From positions 82,945 to 146,944 of the forward strand of contig KV918953.1 in NCBI GenBank assembly GCA_002049455.2: a stretch of 64,000 bases of DNA, in the 5' to 3' direction. The notes below the pieces were generated by a model, which saw nothing but the letters and a program-made list of their open reading frames with translations, had not been told where the DNA came from and did no database searches. The DNA is from Porphyra umbilicalis. Taxonomy: Eukaryota; Rhodophyta; Bangiophyceae; Bangiales; Bangiaceae. The position numbers and the translations under genes were made by a program. Of the stretch, positions 53,688 to 64,000 are shown piece by piece (the first letter of the stretch is position 1; the number at the start of each line of letters is the position of its first letter).

Positions 53688-54168
53688 CGAGGCGGCGGCG
53701 GTCACGGTCGCGCGCAGCGACGCGGCGCCCGCCGCGGCACTGCCGCTGCCGGCGGCGGGTGGGGGGGAGGGCGGGGCAGGGGGGGGGGGCTGGCGGCGCA
53801 GACCGCGGGGAGCTCAAACTCGTCGGCCGACGTGGGGGCGCCAACCACCTTGGGCGCCGGCCCATTCTGCCCGTCGGCGGGCGACGACGACAGGGCCGCC
53901 TCGGTCGCCGCGCGCGCCGACAAGGCGGCGGCGCTGGCCGACGCGCCCGGCGCCCCCGCCGCCGCGGTGGCGCCCGCGCCCGAGCGGCGGAGCGCGTCGA
54001 GCTGCTCCTTGCGGCTCGGCACCGCGTCGAGGGGGGCGAGCGCGACCGCCGCGCGGGCGGCCGTCCGCTCCTTGCGCGAGCCGGGGGGGGGAGGGCGGAG
54101 CAGAGGCCAGTGCCCCCGCCGACGGCGAGGACGCTGGCGCCAATGGCGACCTTGCGGAGGCGGCCCAT
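52974..54168 (-). CDS. Ala/Gly-rich hypothetical protein, putative signal peptide, broken at homopolymers
   Basis: ATG 54168 starts MGRLRKVAIGASVLAVGGGT, a basic then hydrophobic start typical of a signal peptide or anchor. Adding one base at the C9 run near 54085 joins it to GSRKERTAARAAVALAPLDA and KEQLDALRRSGAGATAAAG. Further single-base corrections at C runs near 53770, the two long runs at 53432-53451 and 53464-53475, and the run at 53111-53120 yield LRLDTLLLRSLSRRAAARR, EDLLDDVVDGVGGG and DEPGYALLTLPASPTG, stop TAG at 52974. The total is about 399 residues. Every break lies in a G/C run and has the same sense. Function unknown. Confidence 0.45.
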
Positions 54169-54276
54169 GGCGGGGGTCGGTGGGGGAGGGGGCAAACGTG
54201 CACGCCCAATCAAAACCCCTTTTCATGTGTCCAGCCTCTCGCGCACACGAGTTTATGCACACACCTCTACCGGTGA

Positions 54277-55396
54277 TTGCGATCACGACGCGAGGGCGTG
54301 TGCAGACGCCTGCTTGGCGACGTTGCGCTTTGCACGCCGCCACCGCGCGTTGCCGCCCCCTCCCCCGCCGCCCCGTCTTCCCTGCCGCCGCGGCGGCCGG
54401 CCTCGCGGGCGCCCCGCCCGCCGCGCCCTCGGCGGTCGCTCGGCGCGGCCCCTGCGGCCACGTCATCGGCCCGTTGGCGGGCGCGGCCGGGCCGCCCCGC
54501 CGCCCACGTTGGCGACGGCGCCGGCTGCCGCGGGGGGTTGGCGGCAACGCAGCGGCGGCAGCGTGTCACGCGGGCGGCACGTCAGACAGCGGCCAGCGTC
54601 GTGATGGTCGGCGCGGTCGGTACGTGCCGCGGCGGTCGGTCGAAAGCGCGGCGGGGGACGGGGGGGCTCCCCGCGGGTGTCTGCCGCCGAGGCGCGGCGT
54701 GGCAAGGGGCTCGTGGCGGCGCGCAGACAGCCCGTCGCGACGCGTGGCCGGCGGCCGCCGGGCCAACGGGGGCTGGTGCGGGCGGGCGGACGGCGGCAGC
54801 GGCGGGCGGGCACGCCCCAGCGTCGCTCGGGTGGGCCCACCGGCGCGGCTCAACGGGTACGAAAAGGGTCCCGGGCCAGAGAACAACAGCCGCCCGCCCC
54901 CTTCGTCGGCACCCCGGCATTGCCAACGAGCGCAGGTCAGACGCTTTGTCCGAGCACGCGCTTCCCACACGCACACGTCGTCTGGACGTTGCTCATCCCG
55001 CCGCCTCCTCTCCCCATCCCGTCCGCAGTCCCCTGCCGCGCCTGGGCAGCCAAACCGCCGCCCGACCCCGCCCGCTGCGGTTGACCATTGCGGTCTTCAA
55101 TTTCGTCACCGTCGCCGGTGCCGCCGCCGTGGCCGCGGTCGCGGCCCTCTTTGGCGGCAACACCGCGTCGCCCGTCGCCACCGCCGCCACCGCCGCCACC
55201 GCCAAGTCAGCGGTCGTCAAGGGGAAGGCCACGGCGACGGCCACCGCCGCCTTTACGAGTAGGGCGGCCGTCAAATCTGGCGGCCACGGCGGCGGTGGCA
55301 GCGGGGGCGGCGGCGGCTCGAAAAGTGGCGACGGGTACTCTAGCGGCGGCGGCGGTGGTGGCGGCGGCGGCTGGCAAAGCGGCTCAGGGAACACGA

Positions 55397-55429
<33 letters not shown>

Positions 55430-55686
55430 GCAGAGGCGGGAAGTCTGGTGGTGGCAGCGGTGCCGGCGGCGGCGGGAAGAGTGGTCGCGGCAGCGGTGGC
55501 GGCGGCGGCGGGAAGTCTGGTGGTGGCACCGGTGGCGGTGGCGGCGGGAAGTCTGGTGGTGGTGGTGGCGGCGGCAGCGGCGGGAAGTCTGGTGGTGGCA
55601 CCGGTGGCGGTGGCGGCGGGACGTCTGGTGGTGGTGGTGGCGGCGGCAGCGGGAAGCCTGGTGGTGGCGCCGGTGGCGGCGTGTAG
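54277..55686 (+). CDS. Glycine-rich protein with hydrophobic N-terminal segment
   Basis: The reliable part is 55081-55686: a hydrophobic Ala-rich stretch (TIAVFNFVTVAGAAAVAAVA), an Ala/Thr segment, then about 130 residues of GGGGGGKSGGGT-type repeats ending at TAG. Upstream codons to 54277 are open but Arg/Pro-rich and may be non-coding; a splice acceptor (cccgtccgcag, 55018-55028) just before the hydrophobic stretch suggests that the true start lies in an earlier exon. Glycine-rich proteins of this kind are often secreted structural or wall proteins; the localisation is inference. Confidence 0.5.
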
Positions 55687-57292
55687 GGGGTGGGCGGCTG
55701 GGTCGGAGGGGTTGGGGCGTGTGCCACGGCGGGCGCCGTGCCCCTCCCGTGCGGGCCGCGCTCCCCAGTGGCGGCCGGCCGCTCGGCCAGACTGCCGAGG
55801 TGTCGCTGCGGATAAAAAAAAACGCAGTGGCCAAACCACGTGCCGTGTGGCCACAAGTGCGTCGGGATCCCGCCGCGGAGGTGGGGCGCCGACGGCAGCG
55901 AGCGCCGGCGGGGGGGTGAGCGTCATCACAGACGCCACAGCACACGGCGGGTGGCGCAGCACCGCGACCAACGATCAGCAGAGGCTCAGAAAAACAAAGC
56001 AATGCAGCTAAACGAAGGAAATAGAAAAAGAACAGAACCCAAAAAAAACCCGAGCCAGGCACTCTACACGCCTGCACAGTCGCTCGCACTGCCGCGTGCA
56101 GAGGCCAGCCCCGGCGCCAGAGCGCCGCTCGGCGGATCGTCGCGGCCACCCCCCCACAGCCACGCGGCCACCAGAGCGCCCACCACTCCCCTGATGCAGT
56201 CGCCGCTCAGTGCAGTGGCCCACGAGACTGCTCGGACGCGGACGTCGCCTCGGACGTGGCCGGGCGCCGCGCCTCGGGCGTTGCCGCGGGCGTCGCCTCG
56301 GGCAATGTCTCTGGCAAACAACCCGCCACGGCGGTCACTGGCGCCGCCGAGGGCGCCGGGGCGACTCGCCAGCGGCCGCCGCGGGCCGATGACGAGGCCG
56401 CAGTGGCCGCGCCGAACCACCGCCGCGAGCGCGTCCTTGGGGGGCGCCCGCGACGCATGCGCGGCGGGAGGGCAGACCGGACGGCGGGGGGCCGGCGACG
56501 CGCGCGGTGGTGTCAAAAGCGACACGCCGCCAAGCGGGCGTTCCGCCCCACGAGCCGGCAACGTGGCAGTGGTTGTCTGCGCATTGGGGCTTGTGGGTGG
56601 GGATCCCCGCCCTGGCCCTTGTCCCCCGTTCGTCAACGACCCTTCATGGAAATGGGTGGGGCGCTGCCGCGGCGCGTGGCGCGGCGGGGTGTGGGGTTGG
56701 CGCTGACGCTGTGTGCACACACGCGCATTCGACGCTGCTCACGCTTGGCGGTGAAACGGCGGCGCCACAGATGCGCCGACACCGCCTCCGCGTCCGACGC
56801 CGACAACGGGGGGCGGCGGGCGGGCCCCAGCACAGCGGGGCTCCACGCCAACACGCCGTCCAGCAGCGTGATGCCAGCCGCCGCCGGGAAAGCGCGCACC
56901 GCCCACGTCCTGGTAGCTTACCAGACAATGGGGGGAGCAGCACACACAGGCAGGGTTGGCGCCGCGCGCAAGGAGAGCACTCTGGGCAACCGCGGCCGCT
57001 AGCAGCCCTTCCCTCCACTCCCCCGGCAGCAACAGGACCCAGAACAACAGCATCTGCGTCCCCCCGACGTCGGTGGGTCTGGGGGCGTCGACGACGCCGC
57101 CACGGCGCCCGACGAAGCCGTGACGGAGGCAGGACACAGCAGCGGCAAGCCAATACTGGAAGAGCGGCCGCCTCGGCGGCAGCCACACGGCCACGGTGCG
57201 GGGAAAGAGGGGGCAAAGACACCCCAACAGCGCCCGGGAGGGGGGAGCAGCCAGCCCGCGCCACAGACCCGGCCGCGCGATTGACCCTCGCA
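55687..57292. other. GC-rich region without an assignable gene
   Basis: Open frames exist on both strands from 55840 to 57264, but none shows domains or a consistent coding pattern. Confidence 0.45.
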
Positions 57293-57489
57293 CACGCCTA
57301 GTTAAGACCCCCGTCTGCCGGACTCCTGGGTTTTGACCAATGGGAAGCCAGAATGTCGGCTCGGTGTGCTCTTGGTATGTGGAGACTGTCAGCCCGAATG
57401 GGCGACACACGCATGCTGCCCTGGCGGTGCTTGTGAGAGGGCTTCGTACTGTCAGATCAGACCCAGAAGACCGCCCTGAACTAGGCGTG
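57293..57489. mobile_element. 197-bp inverted-repeat element, TIR CACGCCTAGTT
   Basis: Both ends read CACGCCTAGTT (as inverted repeat) and carry GGGTTTT/GGGTCTG words about 35 bases in, as in the 1.28-kb element at 21397-22672. Flanks are cgca and cgct, an imperfect 4-bp duplication. Non-coding MITE of the same family. Confidence 0.7.
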
Positions 57490-57517
57490 CGCTGTTGCCA
57501 CCATCTGGGCTGGTCTA

Positions 57518-58775
57518 TGGTGCGTGTCCCAAAAATGAGACATGCGCGTTTTCTGAAGGACTGACACATCACTGCACGGGGGCAGGTGGGGTGGGGTACG
57601 AGAAAATTCTCGACTGGCCTCCATGGAAAGAGCCTCTCCCGACGCGTTCTTGGCTGACAACTCCTTAATACCCGCCTGTGGGCACTGTTCTGTGGACCTC
57701 TCAGATATGGTGCGTGTCCCAAAAATGAGACATCGTGGTTTTTTCTTTTTTTCTCGGCCCACTGGCCTTCTGCAACGGTCCGATGATGTAATGTGACCCT
57801 TTCGGTCCCTTTAAGCTTCCAGAACAGCCCCTGACAGTGTTAGCAGAGGCAGCACATCCTGACGTGTCATGGGGGAAAGTGTCATTCATTGCAACTTCGA
57901 CAGGTGACGATCACGTGGCCCTATCAAATGCACAGATACTAGAGCAGGCATGTGCTGGCAATTTGTGCACGAAGAAAAGGGCACCACCTTACCAATAAAA
58001 ACGTGAAAAAGACCCCCATGTAGCCCCCTGTGAGGAAAACGCGATTTGGGACACCCCTCATCGAAGCTCCAGTTAGCACATGAGCTTTGGCGTTGCAAAC
58101 CTTTAACCCCAAGAACCTGAAAAAGACTGGCTCCAAGATCGGGGCTATCTGAGAGGTCCACAGAACAGGGCCCACAGGCGGGTATTAAGGAGTTCTCAGC
58201 CAAGCACGCGTCGGGAGAGGCTCTTTCCATGGAGGCCAGTCGAGAATTTTCTCGTACCCCACCCCACCTGCCCCCGTGCAGTGATGTGTCAGTCCTTCAG
58301 AAAACGCGCATGTCTCATTTTTGGGACACGCACCATAGCCCCGATCTTGGCGCCAGTCTTTTTCAGGTTCTTGGGGTTACAGGTTTGCAACGCCAAAGCT
58401 CATGTGCTAACTGGAGCTTCGATGAGGGGTGCCCCAAATCGTGTTTTCTTCACAGGGGGCTACATGGGGGTCTTTTTCACGTTGTTATTGGTAAGGACGT
58501 GCCCTTTTCTTCGTGCACGAAGTGTCAGCACATGCCTGCTCTAGTATCCGTGCATTTGATTGGGGCGCGTGGTCGTCACCTGTCGAAGCTGCAATGAATG
58601 ACACTATACCCCATGACACGTCAGGAGGTGCCGCCTCCGCTAACACTGTCAGGGGCCGTTCTGGAACCACAGTGGGACCGAGTGGGTCACATTACATTAT
58701 CGGACCGTTGCAGAAGGCCAGTGGGCCGAGAAAAAAAGAAAAAACCGCGATGTCTCATTTTTGGGACACGCACCA
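57518..58775 (+). mobile_element. 628-bp-family MITE, copy C, host of a nested copy
   Basis: The outer TIRs at 57518 and 58775 start TGGTGCGTGTCCC; TA flanks are 57516-57517 and 58776-58777. Without the nested copy and one TA it is 628 bases. Confidence 0.95.
57708..58335 (-). mobile_element. 628-bp-family MITE, copy D, nested in copy C
   Basis: A complete copy in reverse orientation, flanked by TA at 57706-57707 and 58336-58337, inserted at a TA of copy C. Confidence 0.95.
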
Positions 58776-58951
58776 TAGTAGCTTGCAGCGGCAAGACCTG
58801 CTCGGCGGCCAGAAAATTTCCGCACGCCGTGATCCCAAACTGCGTAAGTTACCGATGCAAGTATTGCAGGATGCTCAAATGCTGGGTTGGTACTCCAACC
58901 CGGTACTTTGGGGGTGTGGGTGGCCGCAGGCCACACTGTGTGGCGCTAGTT
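58776..58951. other. Unique spacer before the tandem array
   Basis: About 175 bases of single-copy sequence with no gene; includes small palindromes (ggttgg/ccaacc, gccgcaggcc). Confidence 0.5.
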
Positions 58952-61900
58952 CGCGCCCGTTGGCGCGCCATAAATGCGTGTGGGCGCTGCATGTCGGGCG
59001 GCGTGGGGGGCGAAAGAAGCGGAATTGGGGTAAACGGGGCTACTGAAAACTACTCACTGATTTATGGATGTGTGGGGTGGTTTTAGTTGTATTTTCTCAA
59101 AACCGCCCCTCACGCCCTCTGGGAGGGGGGGGGGGTGCCTTGATCCGTCCTTGGCTGCGCCCCAACGCTGCCGCTGTTCGCCGTGGTACCACCACCTACT
59201 GACGGGTGTGGTGGACTTGCTGGACCCCCCGGAGACGACTTGAGCGCCGAGGGACACCCGTTGATCCTTGCATACGGCCGATACGCCGCGGTCAGCACGC
59301 TTGGCGCTTCGTACAAGTACGCGTGGTGGTGCTGTCGATAGAGCACCCACGTGTGGCACTGCATGTGTTCTGGGGGTGCGCATGGATGTTAGGGAGGAGG
59401 CGGGACCATCGCATTCCGGAAAGCTCCCATGCATTGCGCCCGCACGTGCGCATACGCGTGCTTTGGCTGTGTCTTGGCCGCTGACACGGCGCGCGAAAGG
59501 ATTTGTACTGGCGTCGGCCCATGTGTGGCCGACAACCTGTACTTTTTACGGTGTGTCAAGGTCGTACACATGGTATGCACCCCACAAAGCGTGGTCAGCG
59601 CCGCTCCGCCACCGTCTCGTCGCCGCCCACCACCGAACAGTGATGCACGCACGTGCGGCGTTGGCACAGTTGGCCGTCGCCACGCGTGTGCACGGGAGCA
59701 GGCGACGGTGTTTCGGATGGAGGCGATTGCGAGGAGGGTGCACGCACTTTGGTTACGGCCGTGGCTGTGCGGCGCCCCACAGGTCGAGAGGAGGGTGCGG
59801 GCTACACCGTCGGTCCACGACCGTCCATGCGCGCGGTGCGCAGCGGCGGGCGGAAGGCATCGGGAGTGCGGGTGTTGCGGCTTCCCCCGCTTCGACGGAC
59901 GAACAAGAATGCTTAGCGCCGCACGTGAGGGTGAGGATGGTCGGCTGCACGATTTTGACGCTCACGTTTTGCCTTTGCGTGGGGGTGAATGCGGTGGCCG
60001 CCGGTGGGGTCGACGGTGGCGGAGGTTTTGGGACGGCCAACGGTTGGACAATCATCCACACCATCTAAAGCGTCGACCATAGCGCGCACACGTGCTACTT
60101 CGCTCCCGTTGGCGCGCCATAAATGCGTGCGGGCGCTGCATGTCGGGCGGCGTGGGGGGCGAAAGAAGCGGAATTGGGGTAAACGGGGCTACTGAAAACT
60201 ACTCACTGATTTATGGATGTGTGAGGTGGTTTTAGTTGTACTTTCTCAAAACCGCCCCTCACGCCCTCTGGGAGGGGGGGGGGGTGCCTTGATCCGTCCT
60301 TGGCTGCGCCCCAACGCTGCCGCTGTTCGCCGTGGTACCACCACCTACTGACGGGTGTGGTGGACTTGTTGGACCCCCCGGAGACGACTTGAGCGCCGAG
60401 GGACACCCGTTGATCCTTGCATACGGCCGATACGCCGCGGTCAGCACGCTTGGCGCTTCGTACAAGTACGCGTGGTGGTGCTGTCGATAGAGCACCCACG
60501 TGTGGCACTGCATGTGTTCTGGGGGTGCGCATGGATGTTAGGGAGGAGGCGGGACCATCGCATTCCGGAAAGCTCCCATGCATTGCGCCCGCACGTGCGC
60601 ATACGCAAGCTTTGGCTGTGTCTGGGCCGCTGACACGGCGCGCGAAAGTATTTGTACCGGCGTCGGCCCATGTGCGGCCGCAAACCTGTACTTTTACGGT
60701 GTGTCCACGTCGTACACATGGTATGCACCCCACAAAGCGTGGTCAGCGCCGCTCCGCCACCGTCTCGTCGCCGCCCACCACCGAACAGTGATGCACGCAC
60801 GTGCGGCGTTGGCACAGTTGGCCGTCGCCACGCGTGTGCACGAAAGCAGGCGACGGTGTTTCGGATGGAGGCGATTGCGAGGACGGTACACACACTTTGG
60901 TTACGGCCGTGGCTGTGCGGCGCCCCACAGGTCGAGAGGAGGGTGCGGGCTACACCATCGGTCCACGACCGTCCATGCGCGCGGTGCGCAGCGGCGGGCG
61001 GAAGGCATCGGGAGTGCGGGTGTTGCGGCTTCCCCCGCTTCGACGAACGAACAAGAATGCTTATCGCCGCACGTGAGGGTGAGGATGGTCGGCTGCACGA
61101 TTTTGACGCTCACGTTTTGCCTTTGCGTGGGGGTGAATGCGGTGGCCGCCGGTGGGGTCGACGGTGGCGGAGGTTTTGGGACGGCCAACGGTTGGACAAT
61201 CATCCACACCATCTAAAGCGTCGACCATAGCGCGCACACGTGCTACTTCGCTCCCGTTGGCGCGCCATAAATGCGTGCGGGCGCTGCATGTCGGGCGGCG
61301 TGGGGGGCGAACGAAGCGGAGTTGGGGTAAACGGGGCTACTGAAAACTACTCACTGATTTATGGATGTGTGAGGTGGTTTTAGTTGTATTTTCTCAAAAC
61401 CGCCCCTCACGCCCTCTGGGAGAGGGGGGGGGGGTGCCTTGATCCGTCCTTGGCTGCGCCCCAACGCTGCCGCTGTTCGCCGTGCTACCACCACCTACTG
61501 ACGGGTGTGGTGGACTTGTTGGACCCCCCGGAGACGACTCGAGCGCCGAGGGACACCCGTTGATCCTTGCATACGGCGGATACGGCGCGGTCAGCACGCT
61601 TGGCGCTTCGTACAAGTACGCGTGGTGGTGCTGTCGATAGAGCACCCGCGTGTGGCACTGCATGTGTTCTGGGGGTGCGCATGGATGTTAGGGAGGAGGC
61701 GGGACCATCGCATTCCGGAAAGCTCCCATGCATTGCGCCCGCACGTGCGCATACGCAAGCTTTGGCTGTGTCTGGGCCGCTGACACGGCGCGCGAAAGTA
61801 TTTGTACCGGCGTCGGCCCATGTGCGGCCGCCAACCTGTACTTTTACGGTGTGTCCACGTCGTACACATGGTATGCACCCCACAAAGCGTGGTCAGCGCC

Positions 61901-64000
61901 GCTCCGCCACCGTCTCGTCGCCGCCCACCACCGAACAGTGATGCACGCACGTGCGGCGTTGGCACAGTTGGCCGTCGCCACGCGTGTGCACGGGAGCAGG
62001 CGACGGTGTTTCGGATGGAGGCGATTGCGAGGAGGGTGCACACACTTTGGTTACGGCCGTGGCTGTGCGGCGCCCCACAGGTCGAGAGGAGGGTGCGGGC
62101 TACACCGTCGGTCCACGACCGTCCATGCGCGCGGTGCGCAGCGGCGGGCGGAAGGCATCGGGAGTGCGGGTGTTGCGGCTTCCCCCGCTTCGACGGACGA
62201 ACAAGAATGCTTAGCGCCGCACGTGAGGGTGAGGATGGTCGGCTGCACGATTTTGACGCTCACGTTTTGCCTTTGCGTGGGGGTGAATGCGGTGGCCGCC
62301 GGTGGGGTCGACGGTGGCGGAGGTTTTGGGACGGCCAACGGTTGGACAATCATCCACACCATCTAAAGCGTCGACCATAGCGCGCACACGTGCTACTTCG
62401 CTCCCGTTGGCGCGCCATATATGCGTGCGGGCGCTGCATGTCGGGCGGCGTGGGGGCGAACGAAGCGGAGTTGGGGTAAACGGGGCTACTGAAAACTACT
62501 CACTGATTTATGGATGTGTGAGGTGGTTTTAGTTGTATTTTCTCAAAACCGCCCCTCACGCCCTCTGGGAGAGGGGGGGGGGGTGCCTTGATCCGTCCTT
62601 GGCTGCGCCCCAACGCTGCCGCTGTTCGCCGTGGTACCACCACCTACTGACGGGTGTGGTGGACTTGTTGGACCCCCCGGAGACGACTTGAGCGCCGAGG
62701 GACACCCGTTGATCCTTGCATACGGCCGATACGCCGCGGTCAGCACGCTTGGCGCTTCGTACAAGTACGCGTGGTGGTGCTGTCGATAGAGCACCCACGT
62801 GTGGCACTGCATGTGTTCTGGGGGTGCGCATGGATGTTAGAGAGGAGGCGGGACCATCGCATTCCGGAAAGCTCCCATGCATTGCGCCCGCACGTGCGCA
62901 TACGCAAGCTTTGGCTGTGTCTGGGCCGCTGACACGGCGCGCGAAAGTATTTGTACCGGCGTCGGCCCATGTGCGGCCGCCAACCTGTACTTTTACGGTG
63001 TGTCCACGTCGTACACATGGTATGCACCCCACAAAGCGTGGTCAGCGCCGCTCCGCCACCGTCTCGTCGCCGCCCACCACCGAACAGTGATGCACGCACG
63101 TGCGGCGTTGGCACAGTTGGCCGTCGCCACGCGTGTGCACGGGAGCAGGCGACGGTGTTTCGGATGGAGGCGATTGCGAGGAGGGTGCACACACTTTGGT
63201 TACGGCCGTGGCTGTGCGGCGCCCCACAGGTCGAGAGGAGGGTGCGGGCTACACCGTCGGTCCACGACCGTCCATGCGCGCGGTGCGCAGCGGCGGGCGG
63301 AAGGCATCGGGAGTGCGGGTGTTGCGGCTTCCCCCGCTTCGACGGACGAACAAGAATGCTTAGCGCCGCACGTGAGGGTGAGGATGGTCGGCTGCACGAT
63401 TTTGACGCTCACGTTTTGCCTTTGCGTGGGGGTGAATGCGGTGGCCGCCGGTGGGGTCGACGGTGGCGGAGGTTTTGGGACGGCCAACGGTTGGACAATC
63501 ATCCACACCATCTAAAGCGTCGACCATAGCGCGCACACGTGCTACTTCGCTCCCGTTGGCGCGCCATAAATGCGTGTGGGCGCTGCATGTCGGGCGGCGT
63601 GGGGGGCGAAAGAAGCGGAATTGGGGTACACGGGGCTACTGAAAACTACTCACTGATTTATGGATGTGTGGGGTGGTTTTAGTTGTACTTTCTCAAAACC
63701 GCCCCTCACGCCCTCTGGGAGGGGGGGGGGGTGCCTTGATCCGTCCTTGGCTGCGCCCCAACGCTGCCGCTGTTCGCCAAGTTACCACCACCTACTGACG
63801 GGTGTGGTGGACTTGTTGGACCCCCCGGAGACGACTTGAGCGCCGAGGGACACCCGTTGATCCTTGCATACGGCCGATACGCCGCGGTCAGCACGCTTGG
63901 CGCTTCGTACAAGTACGCGTGGTGGTGCTGTCGATAGAGCACCCACGTGTAGCACTGCATGTGTTCTGGGGGTGCGCATGGATGTTAGGGAGGAGGCGGG
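58952..64000 (+). repeat. Tandem array of a ~1,149-bp unit, 4.4 copies, continues off the right edge
   Basis: Units anchored at cgNccgttggcgcgccataa are 58952-60100 (1149), 60101-61248 (1148), 61249-62398 (1150), 62399-63547 (1149) and 63548-64000 (partial). Length changes lie mainly in the poly-G run (for example 59126-59137) and in a T4/T5 run. Identity is very high; unit 1 is the most divergent, with changes clustered at 59450-59570. Each unit contains several open frames, the longest being about 200 codons, none with a known domain. It may be a satellite or an array of short genes. Confidence 0.97.
59937..60068 (+). CDS. Conserved 43-codon ORF with signal-peptide-like start (one per array unit)
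   Basis: ATG 59937 to TAA 60066-60068 codes a 43-residue peptide: MVGCTILTLTFCLCVGVNA then AVAA-type cleavage and a Gly-rich tail ending GWTIIHTI. Base-identical copies are at 61085-61216, 62235-62366 and 63384-63515. In units 2-4 a longer frame (212 codons) leads into it. The hydrophobic core and small residues before the predicted cut fit a secretion signal. Identity across units may simply reflect recent amplification, so this is only a candidate. Confidence 0.25.
   Translation: MVGCTILTLTFCLCVGVNAVAAGGVDGGGGFGTANGWTIIHTI

Noticed and set aside
58952..64000. rRNA, 5S or tRNA gene array
   Set aside because: No tRNA cloverleaf elements or recognisable rRNA segments are visible in the repeated unit.
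1..64000. CRISPR array or prokaryotic operons
   Set aside because: No short regularly spaced repeats with unique spacers and no bacterial gene content; the tandem repeats present have the wrong size or no spacers.

Overview
The window looks like nuclear DNA of a GC-rich eukaryote, most likely an alga. The evidence is a very long, apparently intronless NB-ARC/WD40 gene, a Copia retrotransposon, two pogo/Tigger-type DDE transposase genes, many non-autonomous inverted-repeat elements, and GC-rich islands coding Ala/Gly-rich proteins. A bangiophyte red alga such as Porphyra/Pyropia would fit, but that is an inference from composition and element content; a GC-rich green alga or haptophyte is not excluded. 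No bacterial operons, rRNA, tRNA or CRISPR were seen.

Layout. 1-4844 (minus): STAND-type NB-ARC protein with a C-terminal WD40 propeller region running off the left edge. 5.0-8.4 kb: hairpins and a pair of 482-bp direct repeats. 8.4-10.2 kb: GC-rich island. 10.4-15.75 kb: a dead Copia element, internally deleted, carrying an RT active-site change, split by a 2.35-kb insertion and frameshifted in RNase H, followed by 169-bp tandem repeats to 16.5 kb. 17.5-20 kb (minus): a pogo-like transposase gene with one probable intron. 21.0-26.9 kb: a large fold-back element with ~0.7-kb inverted arms, whose left arm is broken by two other elements and whose interior carries an Ala/Gly-rich gene. 26.9-35 kb: small repeats, a 235-bp MITE and low-complexity GC islands. 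35-41 kb: hypothetical genes, including a Cys-rich putative zinc protein. 41.45-45.06 kb: a 0.63-kb MITE split by a complete 2,982-bp DDE transposon. 46.8-55.7 kb: a cluster of Ala/Gly/Pro-rich genes whose reading frames break almost only at long G or C runs. 57.3-58.8 kb: further MITEs, one nested in another. 58,952-64,000: tandem array of a ~1,149-bp unit continuing off the right edge.

How it fits together. Most of the sequence is transposable-element derived, and copies inside the window supply the empty site for several insertions, so part of the insertion order can be read directly. The best supported host gene is the NB-ARC/WD40 gene. The Ala/Gly-rich genes start with hydrophobic segments and continue into Gly-rich tracts, which suggests secreted or wall-associated products; this is inference. 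Their frame breaks all have the direction expected if each G/C run has lost a base, which points to homopolymer errors rather than pseudogenes.
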